A stretch of DNA of 37,239 nucleotides from JALGVA01 sp964617715 (GCA_964617715.1 CAZTZN010000021.1:1-37239), one strand, 5' to 3'. Counted from the stretch's first letter, positions 24,208 to 34,072 are shown. Translations and numbers: made by a program. Notes: generated by a model not told the origin, from the letters alone.

Positions 24208-25515
24208 TCACATCTCGTTGAACTCCCCCTGCGGCCCGCCGCGCGCCACGTTGAAGGGATGCACCCTCAGGCGCTGCAGCCCCGGCGTTGAGTTGGGCCC
24301 GCAGCCGCACACGTAGTCGGTAGCGGTGAACCCCAGCATCGGTCCGAGGCGCCGCCACATCTGCCAGTTCTCCGTCGAGAGCGACACCGGGACGTCCGCA
24401 TCGTGGCGGCGGATCTCGCGGAAGTGGTGCTCGTAGATCTCGGCCCGCACATCCTCGGGGTAGGGCGCGGTCATAGTCTCCGACGGGGGGATCGCCGCCT
24501 CCTCGGCGGCGGCCAGCATCTCCGGGTCGAGCAGTTCCACCGGCAGCTTGCGCTTCATGTCATCTACGGTGTGCCACATGAACACGCACAGGCTGATCAG
24601 GTCCGGCCGGGTGCGCGCGAAGATCATGTCGATCATCGCGCTGGCCTCCTCGCGCCAGCCGCGCACCGGCACTATCGGTTTGAGCTTGTAGCGGATCCGG
24701 TAGCCCGCCTCCTGCGCCTTGCGCGCCGCCTCGATGCGCTCCTCGGTGGTGCCGCACACCGGCTCGATCTCGCGACTCTGCGTGTCGGCCGCAAGACTCC
24801 ACACGATGATCGTGTTCCCGTTGTGCGGCAGATCCAGCATCCACTCCACGTTCCAGCTCTTGGTGTGGATGATGACGTAGCGATCGCGCAGCGTGCCGAA
24901 GTACTCGATGATCGGCCCGAGGCAGCCCAGCTCGGGCTCCAGGCCGGGGACGTCCGCATCGTCCTCGAGCAGGAAGGTCTGCTGCCAGGGGTGCGCGGCG
25001 ATCAGACGGTCGAGGTTCTCGATCCAGTCCTCGACATTGACCATGGTCGCGAGAAGGCCGCCACAGCCGCAGTACTTGCACTTGTGCACGCAGCCATTCT
25101 GGAAGTGCAGCCGCCAGCACGGCCGACATACTTTGTCGTCGCGGTGCGGATCTTCGGGAAGGTTGTAGCCGGCCCACGACCAGGGCTCGTATCCGAGCAG
25201 CGCCGCCTCCACGTGTACGCTGGCGGAGATGCCTTGCTGGTGCAGCCAATCGAAGCGCTCGCGCCGTCGGCCATCGAACCGGAAGGTGTTCAGCAGCAGG
25301 ATCGGGTCGGGCACGACGTCGAGGGTACCCATGGATACGCGCCCGGTGAGTAGACCATCGTCGAGCACCATGCCCGGGATGTCCTCATCGCGGTAGATGA
25401 TCGGCTCGACCGGCGTCTGCAGTGCGGCGACAACCCGGTCCAGACGCTCGCGATAGCGCGGGTGCTCGGCGACGCTCGTGTGCGCGTAGACGGCGGGCGG
25501 GCTGAGCTGATACAT
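24208..25515 (-). CDS. Spore-photoproduct-lyase-like radical SAM protein
   Basis: This cytosolic protein has 435 residues from ATG 25515, with AGGAGG 7 nt upstream. The radical SAM cluster motif is C142-VHK-C146-KY-C149. The later segments HTKSWNVEWMLDLPHNG, TIIVWSL, EERIEAARKAQEAGY and KLKPIVPVRGW follow the order seen in SplB-family proteins, as does the C-terminal TENWQMWRRLG. SplB itself repairs thymine dimers in spores; relatives outside spore formers are uncharacterised. Extra cysteines are present: C130 and C133 (CRPC) just before the cluster, C151 next to it, C254, and C403/C405 (CGCG) near the end. They suggest a second metal site (inference). It is divergent from the NodB-like gene, 153 bp apart. 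Confidence 0.82.
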   Translation of the reverse strand: MYQLSPPAVYAHTSVAEHPRYRERLDRVVAALQTPVEPIIYRDEDIPGMVLDDGLLTGRVSMGTLDVVPDPILLLNTFRFDGRRRERFDWLHQQGISASVHVEAALLGYEPWSWAGYNLPEDPHRDDKVCRPCWRLHFQNGCVHKCKYCGCGGLLATMVNVEDWIENLDRLIAAHPWQQTFLLEDDADVPGLEPELGCLGPIIEYFGTLRDRYVIIHTKSWNVEWMLDLPHNGNTIIVWSLAADTQSREIEPVCGTTEERIEAARKAQEAGYRIRYKLKPIVPVRGWREEASAMIDMIFARTRPDLISLCVFMWHTVDDMKRKLPVELLDPEMLAAAEEAAIPPSETMTAPYPEDVRAEIYEHHFREIRRHDADVPVSLSTENWQMWRRLGPMLGFTATDYVCGCGPNSTPGLQRLRVHPFNVARGGPQGEFNEM

Positions 25516-25668
25516 CAGCGGTCCTCCTGCGACCGGTGCTGAACCCGTGCCGGTTTCTCCGCGCCGGGGGAGTCGTCCTCCTGCGGGAGGCATCGTGCGC
25601 GGCGGTGGCGAACCTCAATACTCGACCGCAGGCCGATCGTATCCCCCCGCTGGCGGTGAGAGGACGAC

Positions 25669-27099
25669 ATGGAGATCATCTTCAGCTTCGACACCGAGGA
25701 TTACGTCGATCCCGTCTCCAACGATGCTCTACTGGCGCTGGCGCGGATTCACACCCGGCACGGCGTCCCTGCAGTCTTCGGTCTGGTGGGGGAGAAGGCG
25801 CGCTTCATTCATCTGTGCGGGCGCGACGACGTGGTCGAGGCCCTCACGGACCACGAGGTCGCCTATCACTCCGACCACCACTTCATCCTGCCCAACTGGC
25901 GTTACAGGCCGCGCCACATGCCCGCGTGGGTGGCCGAGATGCCCTGGGACGAGGCCGTGGATCGTCTTCTGGCCGAGGAGTCGCGCGGCCTCGCGGACGT
26001 TGCCGACATCTTCGGTGTGCGGCCGATGACGCAACTGCGCAACTACGGCGACTGGGCGCCGCAGGTGATGGCGGCGCAGGCGCGCCTGGGAGTGGCGGTG
26101 CACGCCTATGGTCCGGTCTTCCATAACACCGACCCGGAGCCGGTGTGGTACTGCAACCAGCTTCAAATCGCCAACCCTCGCCACATGTACGAGGACTGTC
26201 TGCACGATTTCACGCTGAGCCCCGAACAGAAGGTGGAGCGGCACATCGCCGACATCCGCCGGCATCTTGAGGCGGGCACGCCGCGCCTGGGGTGGGTCAC
26301 GCACCCGACGCGCTTCATCGCCGACACCTGGTGGGAGGAGCCCAACTGGTGGGGACACTGCAACGATCCGCCGCGCGCTCAATGGCGCGCGCCCGAGCGC
26401 TTTGATCAAGAAACGACCGCGGAGTTGCTCACCATCGCCGATGGCGTGGTAGGCTTCGTCGCGCGGCATAAGGAGATCGTGCCACGGACCTTCCGGGAGT
26501 TCGCACAGCAGTACCGGCAGACGCGCATCTGGGTCACCCGCGAGGAGATCTCGCGCCTGGCCGGCCTGGTCGGCAAGGCGCCCGCGATGGTCACGCTCGA
26601 TGGCGAGAGCTACTCACCGGCGGAGCTACTGGGCGTGTTCGCGCACGCGCTGGGGGCGCCCGAGGGCGGCGCAGCGGCGGAGCGCAGCCCCCTGCGGCGC
26701 ATCCTGGGACCGACCGAGGAGCCGTGGGAGACCACGCCCGGCGAGATCTCGCGAGCGGCGTTGGTCGAGGCGGCGCGCGAGGCCGAGTACTTCGTCCGCG
26801 ATCACGCCCGCGTGCCGCATCGTGTCCGCGTGGGCAGTGCGCAGCTTGGTCCGGGGGCGCTGCTGGTGGCGATGGCCCGGGCGCTGCGCGCCCCCGATGC
26901 CGAGCGCATCGCCATCACCGGGGCGCCGAATCTGCCCGAGGAGTACCGTCCCGGCCACTACGAGGCCATCGAGCATGGGGGCTGGCCGATGGGCTACATC
27001 CAGTTCCAGGGCCGGCGCGACGAGTACGATCAGTCGTCCATCCGGCGCCACGCGAAGCTGCAGTACTGGACCTTCAAGACCGCGACGAAGGTGATCTGA
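25669..27099 (+). CDS. NodB-like protein with PMBR-like C-terminal repeats (paralog A)
   Basis: This soluble 476-residue protein has no signal peptide. The N-terminal half (~1-290) has a polysaccharide-deacetylase-like layout: IFSFDTEDY with D8/E10/D11, then YHSDHH with H67 and H71 in the HSxxH metal motif, and later RNYGDWAPQ and GWVTHPTRF. The C-terminal half (~300-476) contains two copies of a ~40-residue unit. One ends SPAELLGVFAHAL. The other follows ILGPTEEP and reads VPHRVRVGSAQLGPGALL. These resemble pseudomurein-binding repeats (PF09373 type) by eye. It is a clear paralog of the protein at 34253-35719. GAGAGG precedes the ATG. The PHP-domain gene follows 17 bp after its stop, so the two form an operon. 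The substrate is unknown. Confidence 0.7.
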   Translation: MEIIFSFDTEDYVDPVSNDALLALARIHTRHGVPAVFGLVGEKARFIHLCGRDDVVEALTDHEVAYHSDHHFILPNWRYRPRHMPAWVAEMPWDEAVDRLLAEESRGLADVADIFGVRPMTQLRNYGDWAPQVMAAQARLGVAVHAYGPVFHNTDPEPVWYCNQLQIANPRHMYEDCLHDFTLSPEQKVERHIADIRRHLEAGTPRLGWVTHPTRFIADTWWEEPNWWGHCNDPPRAQWRAPERFDQETTAELLTIADGVVGFVARHKEIVPRTFREFAQQYRQTRIWVTREEISRLAGLVGKAPAMVTLDGESYSPAELLGVFAHALGAPEGGAAAERSPLRRILGPTEEPWETTPGEISRAALVEAAREAEYFVRDHARVPHRVRVGSAQLGPGALLVAMARALRAPDAERIAITGAPNLPEEYRPGHYEAIEHGGWPMGYIQFQGRRDEYDQSSIRRHAKLQYWTFKTATKVI

Positions 27100-27116
27100 C
27101 TGAGGGGGCATCATGG

Positions 27117-28904
27117 ATGCCGAATGCACGTGTCGTGCCCGACCGCATTGCCGTAAACGAGCGCTGCGACGTGCGCGTCGAGATCGAAGTCGGCAGAGAG
27201 CTGCGCCCCGGGGCCGAGATCGAGGTGCAGTTCCCGCAATCATGGACCATGGACCGCTGCGCGAGCTTCACCAAGCACTTCCAATTCGAGGACCCGAGCG
27301 CCCCGGAATATGTGTGCGTCTACGTCCCCGGTGAGGCCTGCGTCTTCGACTTGCGCGTCGAGGAGCGCGATTTCGACACGGGGCACGAGGTGACTCGCCA
27401 TGGCCGGCGCATCTGCGCGACTTTGACCGAGGGCCGTGCGCCCGCGGGAAAGCCGATTGTGCTTGAGTGGCGCAATACGATCTCCTCGCGACGGGCCGAG
27501 GTCGAGCTGGTCCATGTCGCGATCGATGGCGAGCGCATCGAACCGCTTCCGGAGATCGTGGGCGTCCCCGCCGATGAGGCGCGGATACGCGTGATCGCGC
27601 CCTCGGCGGTCGCGCCGGGGGCGCAGTTCGAGGTGCTGATCGTCTCGCTCGATCCCTGCGAGAACGCCTCGCGCACGCGCCATGAGGGCGACGCACTGCT
27701 GGGACCGGAGGGCGAGCCGTTGACCGGGCCTCTCAGCTTCCACGGCACCTGTCGCGTGACCGTGGCATTGCCCGACGAGGGCGTGCACCGGCTGAGCTAC
27801 CGGGGGAAGCTGAGCAATCCGATCCGCGTGACCACGCAGCCGCGGGGACCGTACTGGGGTGACATCCACATTCACACCCGCTGGTCTCACGACGCCATCG
27901 GGCGCTTCCCCTACGAGTACGCACGCGATGTCTCGGGCCTGGACTTCGCCGCGGTCGCCGATCACGCAGAGAGCGCAATCCTCGGATGGGAGAAGCTGGT
28001 GGCGATGGCGAACCAGGCGAACCAGCCCGGGCGATTCGTCACTCTGGTGGCCTACGAGAACGGCCTGGGCGCGCCATCGGGGCACCATAACACCTACTAC
28101 CTCGGCGCAAACGGGCGCTGCTGGCTCAAGTCCGAGTTCGAGGGCGATATCGAGAAGCTCAACGCGCTGATCCCCGCGGATCAGGCGATGAACATCCCGC
28201 ATCACAGCGCGATCTCCTTCGGCCGGACTCCGACGGGTGGCACCGTGGACTTCGCCAAGACCGACCTGGCGCACTCGCCGGTAATCGAGATCTACTCGCA
28301 CCACGGTCAGAGCGAACGCTATGCGCCCGACCATGTGAATGCGTACGAGTTCAATCGCTGGCACAAGGCCGGCGAGCGCACCAACCGGTCGATCCCCGGG
28401 CACTTCGCGCAGGACGCGTGGCGGATGGGCAAGCGCCTCGGCGTGATCTGCTCGTCCGACGATCACTACGGGCAGGGGGGCCTGGACTTCGAGGGCATCG
28501 CGGGCGTGTTCGCCGACGAGCTGACCCGCGAGGCCATCTGGCACGCCATCCGCGGGCGGCGGTGCTACGGCACCACCGGAGAGCGCATTCTCCTCGACCT
28601 GACGATCAACGGGACGCCGATGGGCGGTGAGTTGACCGCACACCCAGGCGCTGACCTGGAGATCGGCATCGAGGTGCACGGGACGGACCTGCTCTCGCGC
28701 ATCGAGCTGATCCGGCTCGACGTCGCGAGCGGTGAGTTCACCACCGTGCGCGAAGAGCGGCCCTATGAGCTGGACTTCGAGAGCACCATTGTGGAGGAGT
28801 TCGCCGGTCCGGTCATGTACTACCTGCGCGTGCAGCAGGAGAAGATGATCCGGCACCGTGCGGTGATGGCCTGGTCGAGCCCCATCTGGGTGGACCCGGC
28901 GTAG
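27117..28904 (+). CDS. PHP-domain (DUF3604-like) metal-dependent hydrolase
   Basis: This 595-residue protein has no signal peptide. The N-terminal ~245 residues are beta-rich, with two sandwich-like modules. The PHP domain follows: GDIHIHTRWSHDAIG with H251 and H253, VADHAE, IPHHSAISFG, EIYSHHGQSE and SSDDHYGQGG with H450, the expected series of metal ligands in PHP/DUF3604 proteins. A final beta module (~510-595) ends the protein. PHP enzymes hydrolyse phosphoesters or related bonds; the DUF3604 group is functionally unassigned. The start ATG at 27117 is 8 nt after AGGGGG; the ATG at 27113 opens a short wrong frame. It follows the NodB-like gene by 17 bp. Confidence 0.8.
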   Translation: MPNARVVPDRIAVNERCDVRVEIEVGRELRPGAEIEVQFPQSWTMDRCASFTKHFQFEDPSAPEYVCVYVPGEACVFDLRVEERDFDTGHEVTRHGRRICATLTEGRAPAGKPIVLEWRNTISSRRAEVELVHVAIDGERIEPLPEIVGVPADEARIRVIAPSAVAPGAQFEVLIVSLDPCENASRTRHEGDALLGPEGEPLTGPLSFHGTCRVTVALPDEGVHRLSYRGKLSNPIRVTTQPRGPYWGDIHIHTRWSHDAIGRFPYEYARDVSGLDFAAVADHAESAILGWEKLVAMANQANQPGRFVTLVAYENGLGAPSGHHNTYYLGANGRCWLKSEFEGDIEKLNALIPADQAMNIPHHSAISFGRTPTGGTVDFAKTDLAHSPVIEIYSHHGQSERYAPDHVNAYEFNRWHKAGERTNRSIPGHFAQDAWRMGKRLGVICSSDDHYGQGGLDFEGIAGVFADELTREAIWHAIRGRRCYGTTGERILLDLTINGTPMGGELTAHPGADLEIGIEVHGTDLLSRIELIRLDVASGEFTTVREERPYELDFESTIVEEFAGPVMYYLRVQQEKMIRHRAVMAWSSPIWVDPA

Positions 28905-29014
28905 CCATGCCCATGCCGCAAGCACCGGGACGCGTGCAGCCTTGGGGGTGGGCCGCCTGAGGAGAGATGGCGAGCATCCACACGAGGTCGGCCTGCGGGC
29001 GCGGTGCCCGCGTC

Positions 29015-32000
29015 TCAATAGGCGGGGTACGTGCGCAGCAGCCGCGTGCCCGGCCCCGGGATCTCGACCTCAAGCTCCGTGCAGCCCGCCGCCAGTATCT
29101 CGCCGGTGAGCAGATCGATCACTCGCGTCGGCTCCTCGAAGCGCAGCGTCTCGGTGCGCCGCACCGCCGAATGCAGACCGATGAGGTTTCGGCTCACGTA
29201 GCTCGGCCCGACGCCATCCACTCGCACACGCACCCCGGCGTCGCGGCAGACGCGCTTGACCAGCGTCGGCGAGAGCAGCGGGCCCGCGGACCACACGCTG
29301 GTCCAGTCATCGAAGCGGCGCACCGCCAGCCCCGGCAGGTCGGTCCCCTGCCAGGTGCCCAGGACCTCGATCCCGTCGCGCGCGGGCGCGAAGACCGGAC
29401 CGATCTCGATGTTCGGCTGCTGGTTCTCGCCCGCGGGGATGTCCGTCAGCCAGGGGTGAGTGGTGTCGAGGTCGATGATCCACGGCCGCATCTCGTCGAT
29501 CTCCCGGAATTCCATCCCCGTCAGCTCGGAGATACGCGACACATCGAGATCGTCGGCGATGTAGCCCGGGGCGTACATCCACACCAGCGTCCGCCCGTCC
29601 GACTGCAGCTCATCGCGGATGTAGCGGCGCTCCTCGTCGGTCATGTGGAAGCAGTTGAGGAAGAAGTACGCGCGGTGCTTGGGCACCCGCCCGGCCACGA
29701 TGTCGTCGAGCAGATAAACCCGCCACGGCGCCCCCACGCGCTCGAAGGTCGCCTTCTGGCGGTAGACCAGCCAGTACATCGCCTGAATCTCGTGACTGAG
29801 ATAGGCGGCCGGCGTGTCCTCATCCACCACCACCGCGATGCCCTCCGGGTCGGGTGATCGGTCCCACTCAAGCCAGCGGTCGGCGATCTCGCGCAACTGC
29901 CCGATAATCCGGGTCTGGCGCGGATCATCGGCGATCCAACCGTGGCTGAAGTCGTACCAGCGCACCGCGAGGCCCTTGGTGGCGCAGGTAGCGAAGGCGC
30001 GGCGGAGCTGGCTGATGGTACCATCCAGGTGCTCGGGGGCGCCGTAGCGCCGCTGGCGGGGGTCGGTCACCAGGTGAGTGCGCAGGTCGGCCTCCATGGC
30101 CCAGAGTTTGCCGTGCGCGAGCACCGAGCCGGTGGCGCTCATGATGGTGGTAGGCTCTCCGACGGAGCGCAGCGAATAATCGAAAGGTGAGAGCAGGAAG
30201 TCGCACAGGTCGGAATCGAGCACCCGCGAGAGCGCCATGTGTCCGGAGTCGCCCGCCCGCCGGGCCCCGCCGAGCATGGTGATGACGTAACCGTAGTAGG
30301 TGCCCGTGAGCGCTTCGCCGTTGCTGGCCTCCTTCACGATGCCGAAGTAGTGCAGGATGCCGTCCACCATCACGTCCTGGAAGAAGCGGTAGAAGTCGAT
30401 GACGTAGCGCGAGGTGCGCGGGTTGCGGAAGAGCATGTGATCGGCGGCATCACGTTGCGCTACCGATGGGATCTGTGCGTCCTCGAAGGTGATATCAGGC
30501 CGATCCCACGCGGCCCGCAGGGCCCCGACGTCGTCGGCATACTCCCGCCGCAGCCACTTGCGGAACTCCTCCTGCATCGGCGCGGAGTAGTCGGTGGGCT
30601 CGAAGGCGCCCACCGAGCCCCAGTGCTGCCACTCCCACGACACCCCCGAAGCTACCAGGTAGCCGATCACGCGCGTGGCGTAGGGCGTTGAGCGGCAGTG
30701 GCCCACGAACCGCCGCACCGCCTCACCCGCCTCCTGTCGCCACACCTGCGACGCCAGCGAGATGACCTGCCCGGCGGCGTGGTAGAGGCCGACATCGGTG
30801 CTTCCGGACTCGACCCGAGCCAGCTCCTCGGGGTGCTCGGGCAGCCACCACTGCTGATGGCGTCCCTCGAGCGTGAACTGCGGGATGACCAACGCGTCCG
30901 GGTCGAGGTTGAGCAGCCGCAGGATCTTGGCGTCCCACTTGCTGTAATCGTAGCTGTCGGGGCCCGTCCAGCCGATGTCCTCGGCGTCCAGGAAGTAGAT
31001 GTGCACCCCTGCGTCGGCCATGTTGGCGATGCGCCGTGAGCCGACACGCAGCTCGACGTAGTGCATGAACGGGTTCGGTCGCTCGTCAATGAACAGTGTT
31101 GGCACCCCATGGTACTCGCGCACCGTCACTTCGCGCCGGCGCTCGGTCATGCCCGGGGCACGCACCTCCAGCGTCGCCACCTGCAACGCCGCCAGCGCCT
31201 CGCCGGCCTCGTCAACGTATCGAGTGTGTGGGAACCCCAGCGCAATCTGGTATGTGCCGGGCTGGAGGAAGCGTGAGGTGCGCACCGTGATCGGCCCGAG
31301 TTGCACCCCGCCCTCGACCTCGCTGGTCGCGGTGGCGACCGAGCGCGTCCACGCCAGCATCTCGGCGCCGTCGCGGCGCAGGCTCAGGCGCAGGGGGGCG
31401 GTCCCGGCGGTCTGCGGGAGCTTTCCGATGAGCGCGGAGACGGTGAAACTCTCGCCCGCCACGATCTGCGCCGGCGCCTGTGCGGAGATCAGCCTGATCT
31501 CCTCGCGCGGCCCGGTGTAAGTGTAGGGCACCTCTCCCCAGGGGAGCGCGCCTCCCGCCGCGATGACCTTCGCCGCCGGCCAGTCGGCATCGTCGAAGCC
31601 CGGCTCGTTCCATCTCTCCGGAGCCTCCCCGACGGCTCTCCAGGTGCCATCGGTCACGACTCCGAGCGAGCCCCGCTCCCAGAGCATCCACGCCTCCAGC
31701 AGCAACCCCTCTGCGCTGGCGATGTCGCGGGCCTCAATCGCAATGACGTTGGTGCCCGCCACGAGCGCCTCGGTCAGGTCAACCGTCTCAGGTTCACGCC
31801 AGCCCTCCGGGTTGTCGCTGCGGGACACTTCGACCCCGTTGAGCCACATGACATAGGTATTGTCGGCGGTGACCTGCGCGGTCGCGCTGATCAAGGCCTG
31901 CGGATCGACGGGCAGCTCGAAGCTGCGGCGGAAATACGCGGGGACGTCATCCTGCCCGGCGGTGGCCTCGGCCCAGATCCATGACGCCTGCCAGCTCTCC

Positions 32001-32968
32001 AGCGGTCGCTCCGCCGCGGGCGCCAGATCGGCCTGGTGGCGCATTCGCACGTCATCCCACCACAGGCTGAAGCGCCCGCCCCGTGCGCGCAGGGTCAGCT
32101 CGGCCGAGGCCGCCAGCGCCGGCACCTCGATCTCGCCCACCAGGTGTGTGCGACCTGCATCGTCCACCCGCGTTCCGGTGACGGTCACCGATTGCCCCTC
32201 GAGTGGCTCCCCGAACACGCCGAAGAACGTGAGGTCGGCGGCCAGTTCACGCACGCCCCCCTCCTGGTGTGCCACGGTGGCGTCGAAGGCGTATATGCCG
32301 GTCCGGTCGATGGGCACGCGCACGGTGGCGGTCGCCAGCGGCCGGTTGGGCACAGTCGCGACCATGAGCGCGTGGTCGCCCTGCACGGCATAGTTGGCCG
32401 TCCACGCGACGTCGGCGGCGTCCGCGGTCCAGCCATCGGGCAGCCCGTCGTCATCGAAGTCGTCCTCGAAGCCCGCGTTGGGCACGATGCCGGAATCGCC
32501 GCTGGTGAAGCGGACATAGTCCAGGGCGATCTCGGCGCCCTCCGGGTTCAGGATGTCCAGGCGAATCTGATGGATGATGCCGGTCCACTCGGGGATAGTG
32601 TCCATCCGCACGCGGTACACCCGCGGTTCGTCACCGGCAATGACCGTGTGCCGGGCCTTGACAGCATCCGCAAAAGCCGTGTCTTCATGGCGGAAGAAGA
32701 TCTCGCCACCGCCGGTAATGGTGCTGGACACGCGGAATTCGATGATCGGGAACTGCTCAGCAGAGATGTCCAGCACCGGCGAGGCGAGCATACAATCGTA
32801 GCGCGTCAGTCCGCGCAGCATTCCGTCCGCAACCTCGACGCGCTCGAAGTTGCTTGGAGTCCAGCCCTCGAAATCACCATCGGTGTCGAAACGCCAGATC
32901 AGCTCATCGGCGTGGGCGGTACAGAGCGTCAGCGCGAGCAGGCTCGCGATGCGGACAAATATGCGCAT
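29015..32968 (-). CDS. Giant secreted GH42-like protein with accessory beta domains
   Basis: This 1317-residue exported protein has a signal peptide (~1-20). Modules in order: a family-16-CBM-like sandwich (~22-155), a second sandwich after the DDDGLPDGW loop (~160-315), a rhamnosidase-N-terminal-like domain (~325-465: WQASWIWAEA, AYFRRSFELP, MWLNGVEVS), a linker Ig-like domain, a GH42-like TIM barrel (~605-1040: VSWEWQHWGSVGAFE, EEFRKWLRREY, VIDFYRFFQD, AMEADLRTH) and a GH42-A4-like flavodoxin-type domain (~1045-1317: GIAVVVDEDT, AYFFLNCFHMTDEE, VWMYAPGYI). By family it should act on a beta-galactoside-like glycan, but no substrate is proven. It starts at ATG 32968 with GGAGG 5 nt upstream, 18 bp after the ASST-like gene. 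Confidence 0.82.
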   Translation of the reverse strand: MRIFVRIASLLALTLCTAHADELIWRFDTDGDFEGWTPSNFERVEVADGMLRGLTRYDCMLASPVLDISAEQFPIIEFRVSSTITGGGEIFFRHEDTAFADAVKARHTVIAGDEPRVYRVRMDTIPEWTGIIHQIRLDILNPEGAEIALDYVRFTSGDSGIVPNAGFEDDFDDDGLPDGWTADAADVAWTANYAVQGDHALMVATVPNRPLATATVRVPIDRTGIYAFDATVAHQEGGVRELAADLTFFGVFGEPLEGQSVTVTGTRVDDAGRTHLVGEIEVPALAASAELTLRARGGRFSLWWDDVRMRHQADLAPAAERPLESWQASWIWAEATAGQDDVPAYFRRSFELPVDPQALISATAQVTADNTYVMWLNGVEVSRSDNPEGWREPETVDLTEALVAGTNVIAIEARDIASAEGLLLEAWMLWERGSLGVVTDGTWRAVGEAPERWNEPGFDDADWPAAKVIAAGGALPWGEVPYTYTGPREEIRLISAQAPAQIVAGESFTVSALIGKLPQTAGTAPLRLSLRRDGAEMLAWTRSVATATSEVEGGVQLGPITVRTSRFLQPGTYQIALGFPHTRYVDEAGEALAALQVATLEVRAPGMTERRREVTVREYHGVPTLFIDERPNPFMHYVELRVGSRRIANMADAGVHIYFLDAEDIGWTGPDSYDYSKWDAKILRLLNLDPDALVIPQFTLEGRHQQWWLPEHPEELARVESGSTDVGLYHAAGQVISLASQVWRQEAGEAVRRFVGHCRSTPYATRVIGYLVASGVSWEWQHWGSVGAFEPTDYSAPMQEEFRKWLRREYADDVGALRAAWDRPDITFEDAQIPSVAQRDAADHMLFRNPRTSRYVIDFYRFFQDVMVDGILHYFGIVKEASNGEALTGTYYGYVITMLGGARRAGDSGHMALSRVLDSDLCDFLLSPFDYSLRSVGEPTTIMSATGSVLAHGKLWAMEADLRTHLVTDPRQRRYGAPEHLDGTISQLRRAFATCATKGLAVRWYDFSHGWIADDPRQTRIIGQLREIADRWLEWDRSPDPEGIAVVVDEDTPAAYLSHEIQAMYWLVYRQKATFERVGAPWRVYLLDDIVAGRVPKHRAYFFLNCFHMTDEERRYIRDELQSDGRTLVWMYAPGYIADDLDVSRISELTGMEFREIDEMRPWIIDLDTTHPWLTDIPAGENQQPNIEIGPVFAPARDGIEVLGTWQGTDLPGLAVRRFDDWTSVWSAGPLLSPTLVKRVCRDAGVRVRVDGVGPSYVSRNLIGLHSAVRRTETLRFEEPTRVIDLLTGEILAAGCTELEVEIPGPGTRLLRTYPAY

Positions 32969-32986
32969 GTCGGCCTCCGGCGTACG

Positions 32987-34072
32987 TCAGATGCGCTCGA
33001 ACAGCGCTCGGCAGTACTCCTCCGGGTAGCGCAGGCAGCGGTAGATGCTGCCCAGCGCGCCCTGCTTGCGATGCGGGTTGACGAAGTCCCACACGATCTC
33101 GCCGGATCGGGTGACCTCGAACAGGTGGGCCTTGTTGCCCTCGCAGATGAGCGTGTTTCCGTTCGGGAGCCGCTGCCCACCCGAGATGTACGGTGAGAAG
33201 AACTCCTCGGGGTTCTGCGCGCGGTACTCCCAGACGATCTCCTCAGTGAGCGGATTGACCTCGATGACCCGTGAAAAGCCGCGGAGCGTTCCGTTGTCGA
33301 ACAGCATGATATTCCCGTTGGGGAGCATGTGCGGCTTGTGCTGGCCGTCGATGACGCCCGGCCCCCACGCCCAGACGATCTCGCTCGAGCGCCGGTCGAT
33401 CACGCCAATCACGTCCAGGCTGCGGTAGGAGAAGACGATGTTGCCGGGGCGGAAGCGCTCATCGCCATCGGCCTGCGTCTTCTCCCAGGTGGCATTGTGG
33501 GGGATAATCTGCAGCGTGTTGTTGTGAGCCCAGTCGAAGACGAACTCCTCGTGAATGCGCGTCCACACATGGTCCCAGCCATCGGCGGGCAGCAGCGCCT
33601 CCAGCTCCTCCAGGTGATGCTCGCCATGCCACTCCCAATGCAGCTCCTGGTCGGCATCGATCTCGACCATGTACGGGCAGCGCTTCAGGCCCCGACCGAG
33701 CTGCGGCCACATGTGATCGCGGATGGTATGCAGCATCAGGTGGCCATTATCGAAGACCTGGAAATCGTGGTCGATCCGGCAGTGGTACCACCACAGCACA
33801 TTGCTCTGCGGATCGAGACGGCGCACGCCCGCCTTCGTGATATCCGAACGATCGCGCGTGGGGTAGAGCAGGTCACCGTCGGGCAACAGGCGGCAGAACG
33901 ACTGCAGCGCGGTCTCGACGTACCAGCGATGGACGATCTCGCCGTCCATGTCGATCAGAAGGATCTCGCCCCGGCCGTCGGGGGACTGGCGCGGGTCCTC
34001 CCAGCTCTCGCAGTAGAGCGTATAGCCCTGCCACGCGCGGTCGCGGTCGTGTGTGATGACACCGGTCTTCAT
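32987..34072 (-). CDS. Arylsulfotransferase (ASST)-like beta-propeller protein
   Basis: This 361-residue protein starts at ATG 34072, with AGGAGG 9 nt upstream; the longer upstream frame lacks support. It has no signal peptide, whereas classic arylsulfate sulfotransferases are periplasmic. The sequence is a chain of propeller blades with repeated D-x-x-G-E-I-V-W/H and L-P-N-G-N marks: GEIVHRWYVETA, LLPDGDLLYP, IDHDFQVFDNGHLMLH, MLPNGNIMLFDNG and RLPNGNTLICEG. Histidines in the HDF and WAHNN segments are candidate active-site residues by comparison with the family. It heads a two-gene operon with the GH42-like gene and is divergent from paralog B (180 bp). It may be only a structural propeller rather than an enzyme. 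Confidence 0.75.
   Translation of the reverse strand: MKTGVITHDRDRAWQGYTLYCESWEDPRQSPDGRGEILLIDMDGEIVHRWYVETALQSFCRLLPDGDLLYPTRDRSDITKAGVRRLDPQSNVLWWYHCRIDHDFQVFDNGHLMLHTIRDHMWPQLGRGLKRCPYMVEIDADQELHWEWHGEHHLEELEALLPADGWDHVWTRIHEEFVFDWAHNNTLQIIPHNATWEKTQADGDERFRPGNIVFSYRSLDVIGVIDRRSSEIVWAWGPGVIDGQHKPHMLPNGNIMLFDNGTLRGFSRVIEVNPLTEEIVWEYRAQNPEEFFSPYISGGQRLPNGNTLICEGNKAHLFEVTRSGEIVWDFVNPHRKQGALGSIYRCLRYPEEYCRALFERI

Noticed and set aside
25580..25600. CCTCC-TGCG-GGAGG stem between the radical SAM and NodB-like genes
   Set aside because: Five base pairs only; not enough for an operator or terminator call.
28995..29011. Terminator hairpin (6-bp stem) after the GH42-like gene
   Set aside because: The stem is short, has no T-run on either strand, and is expected by chance in GC-rich DNA.
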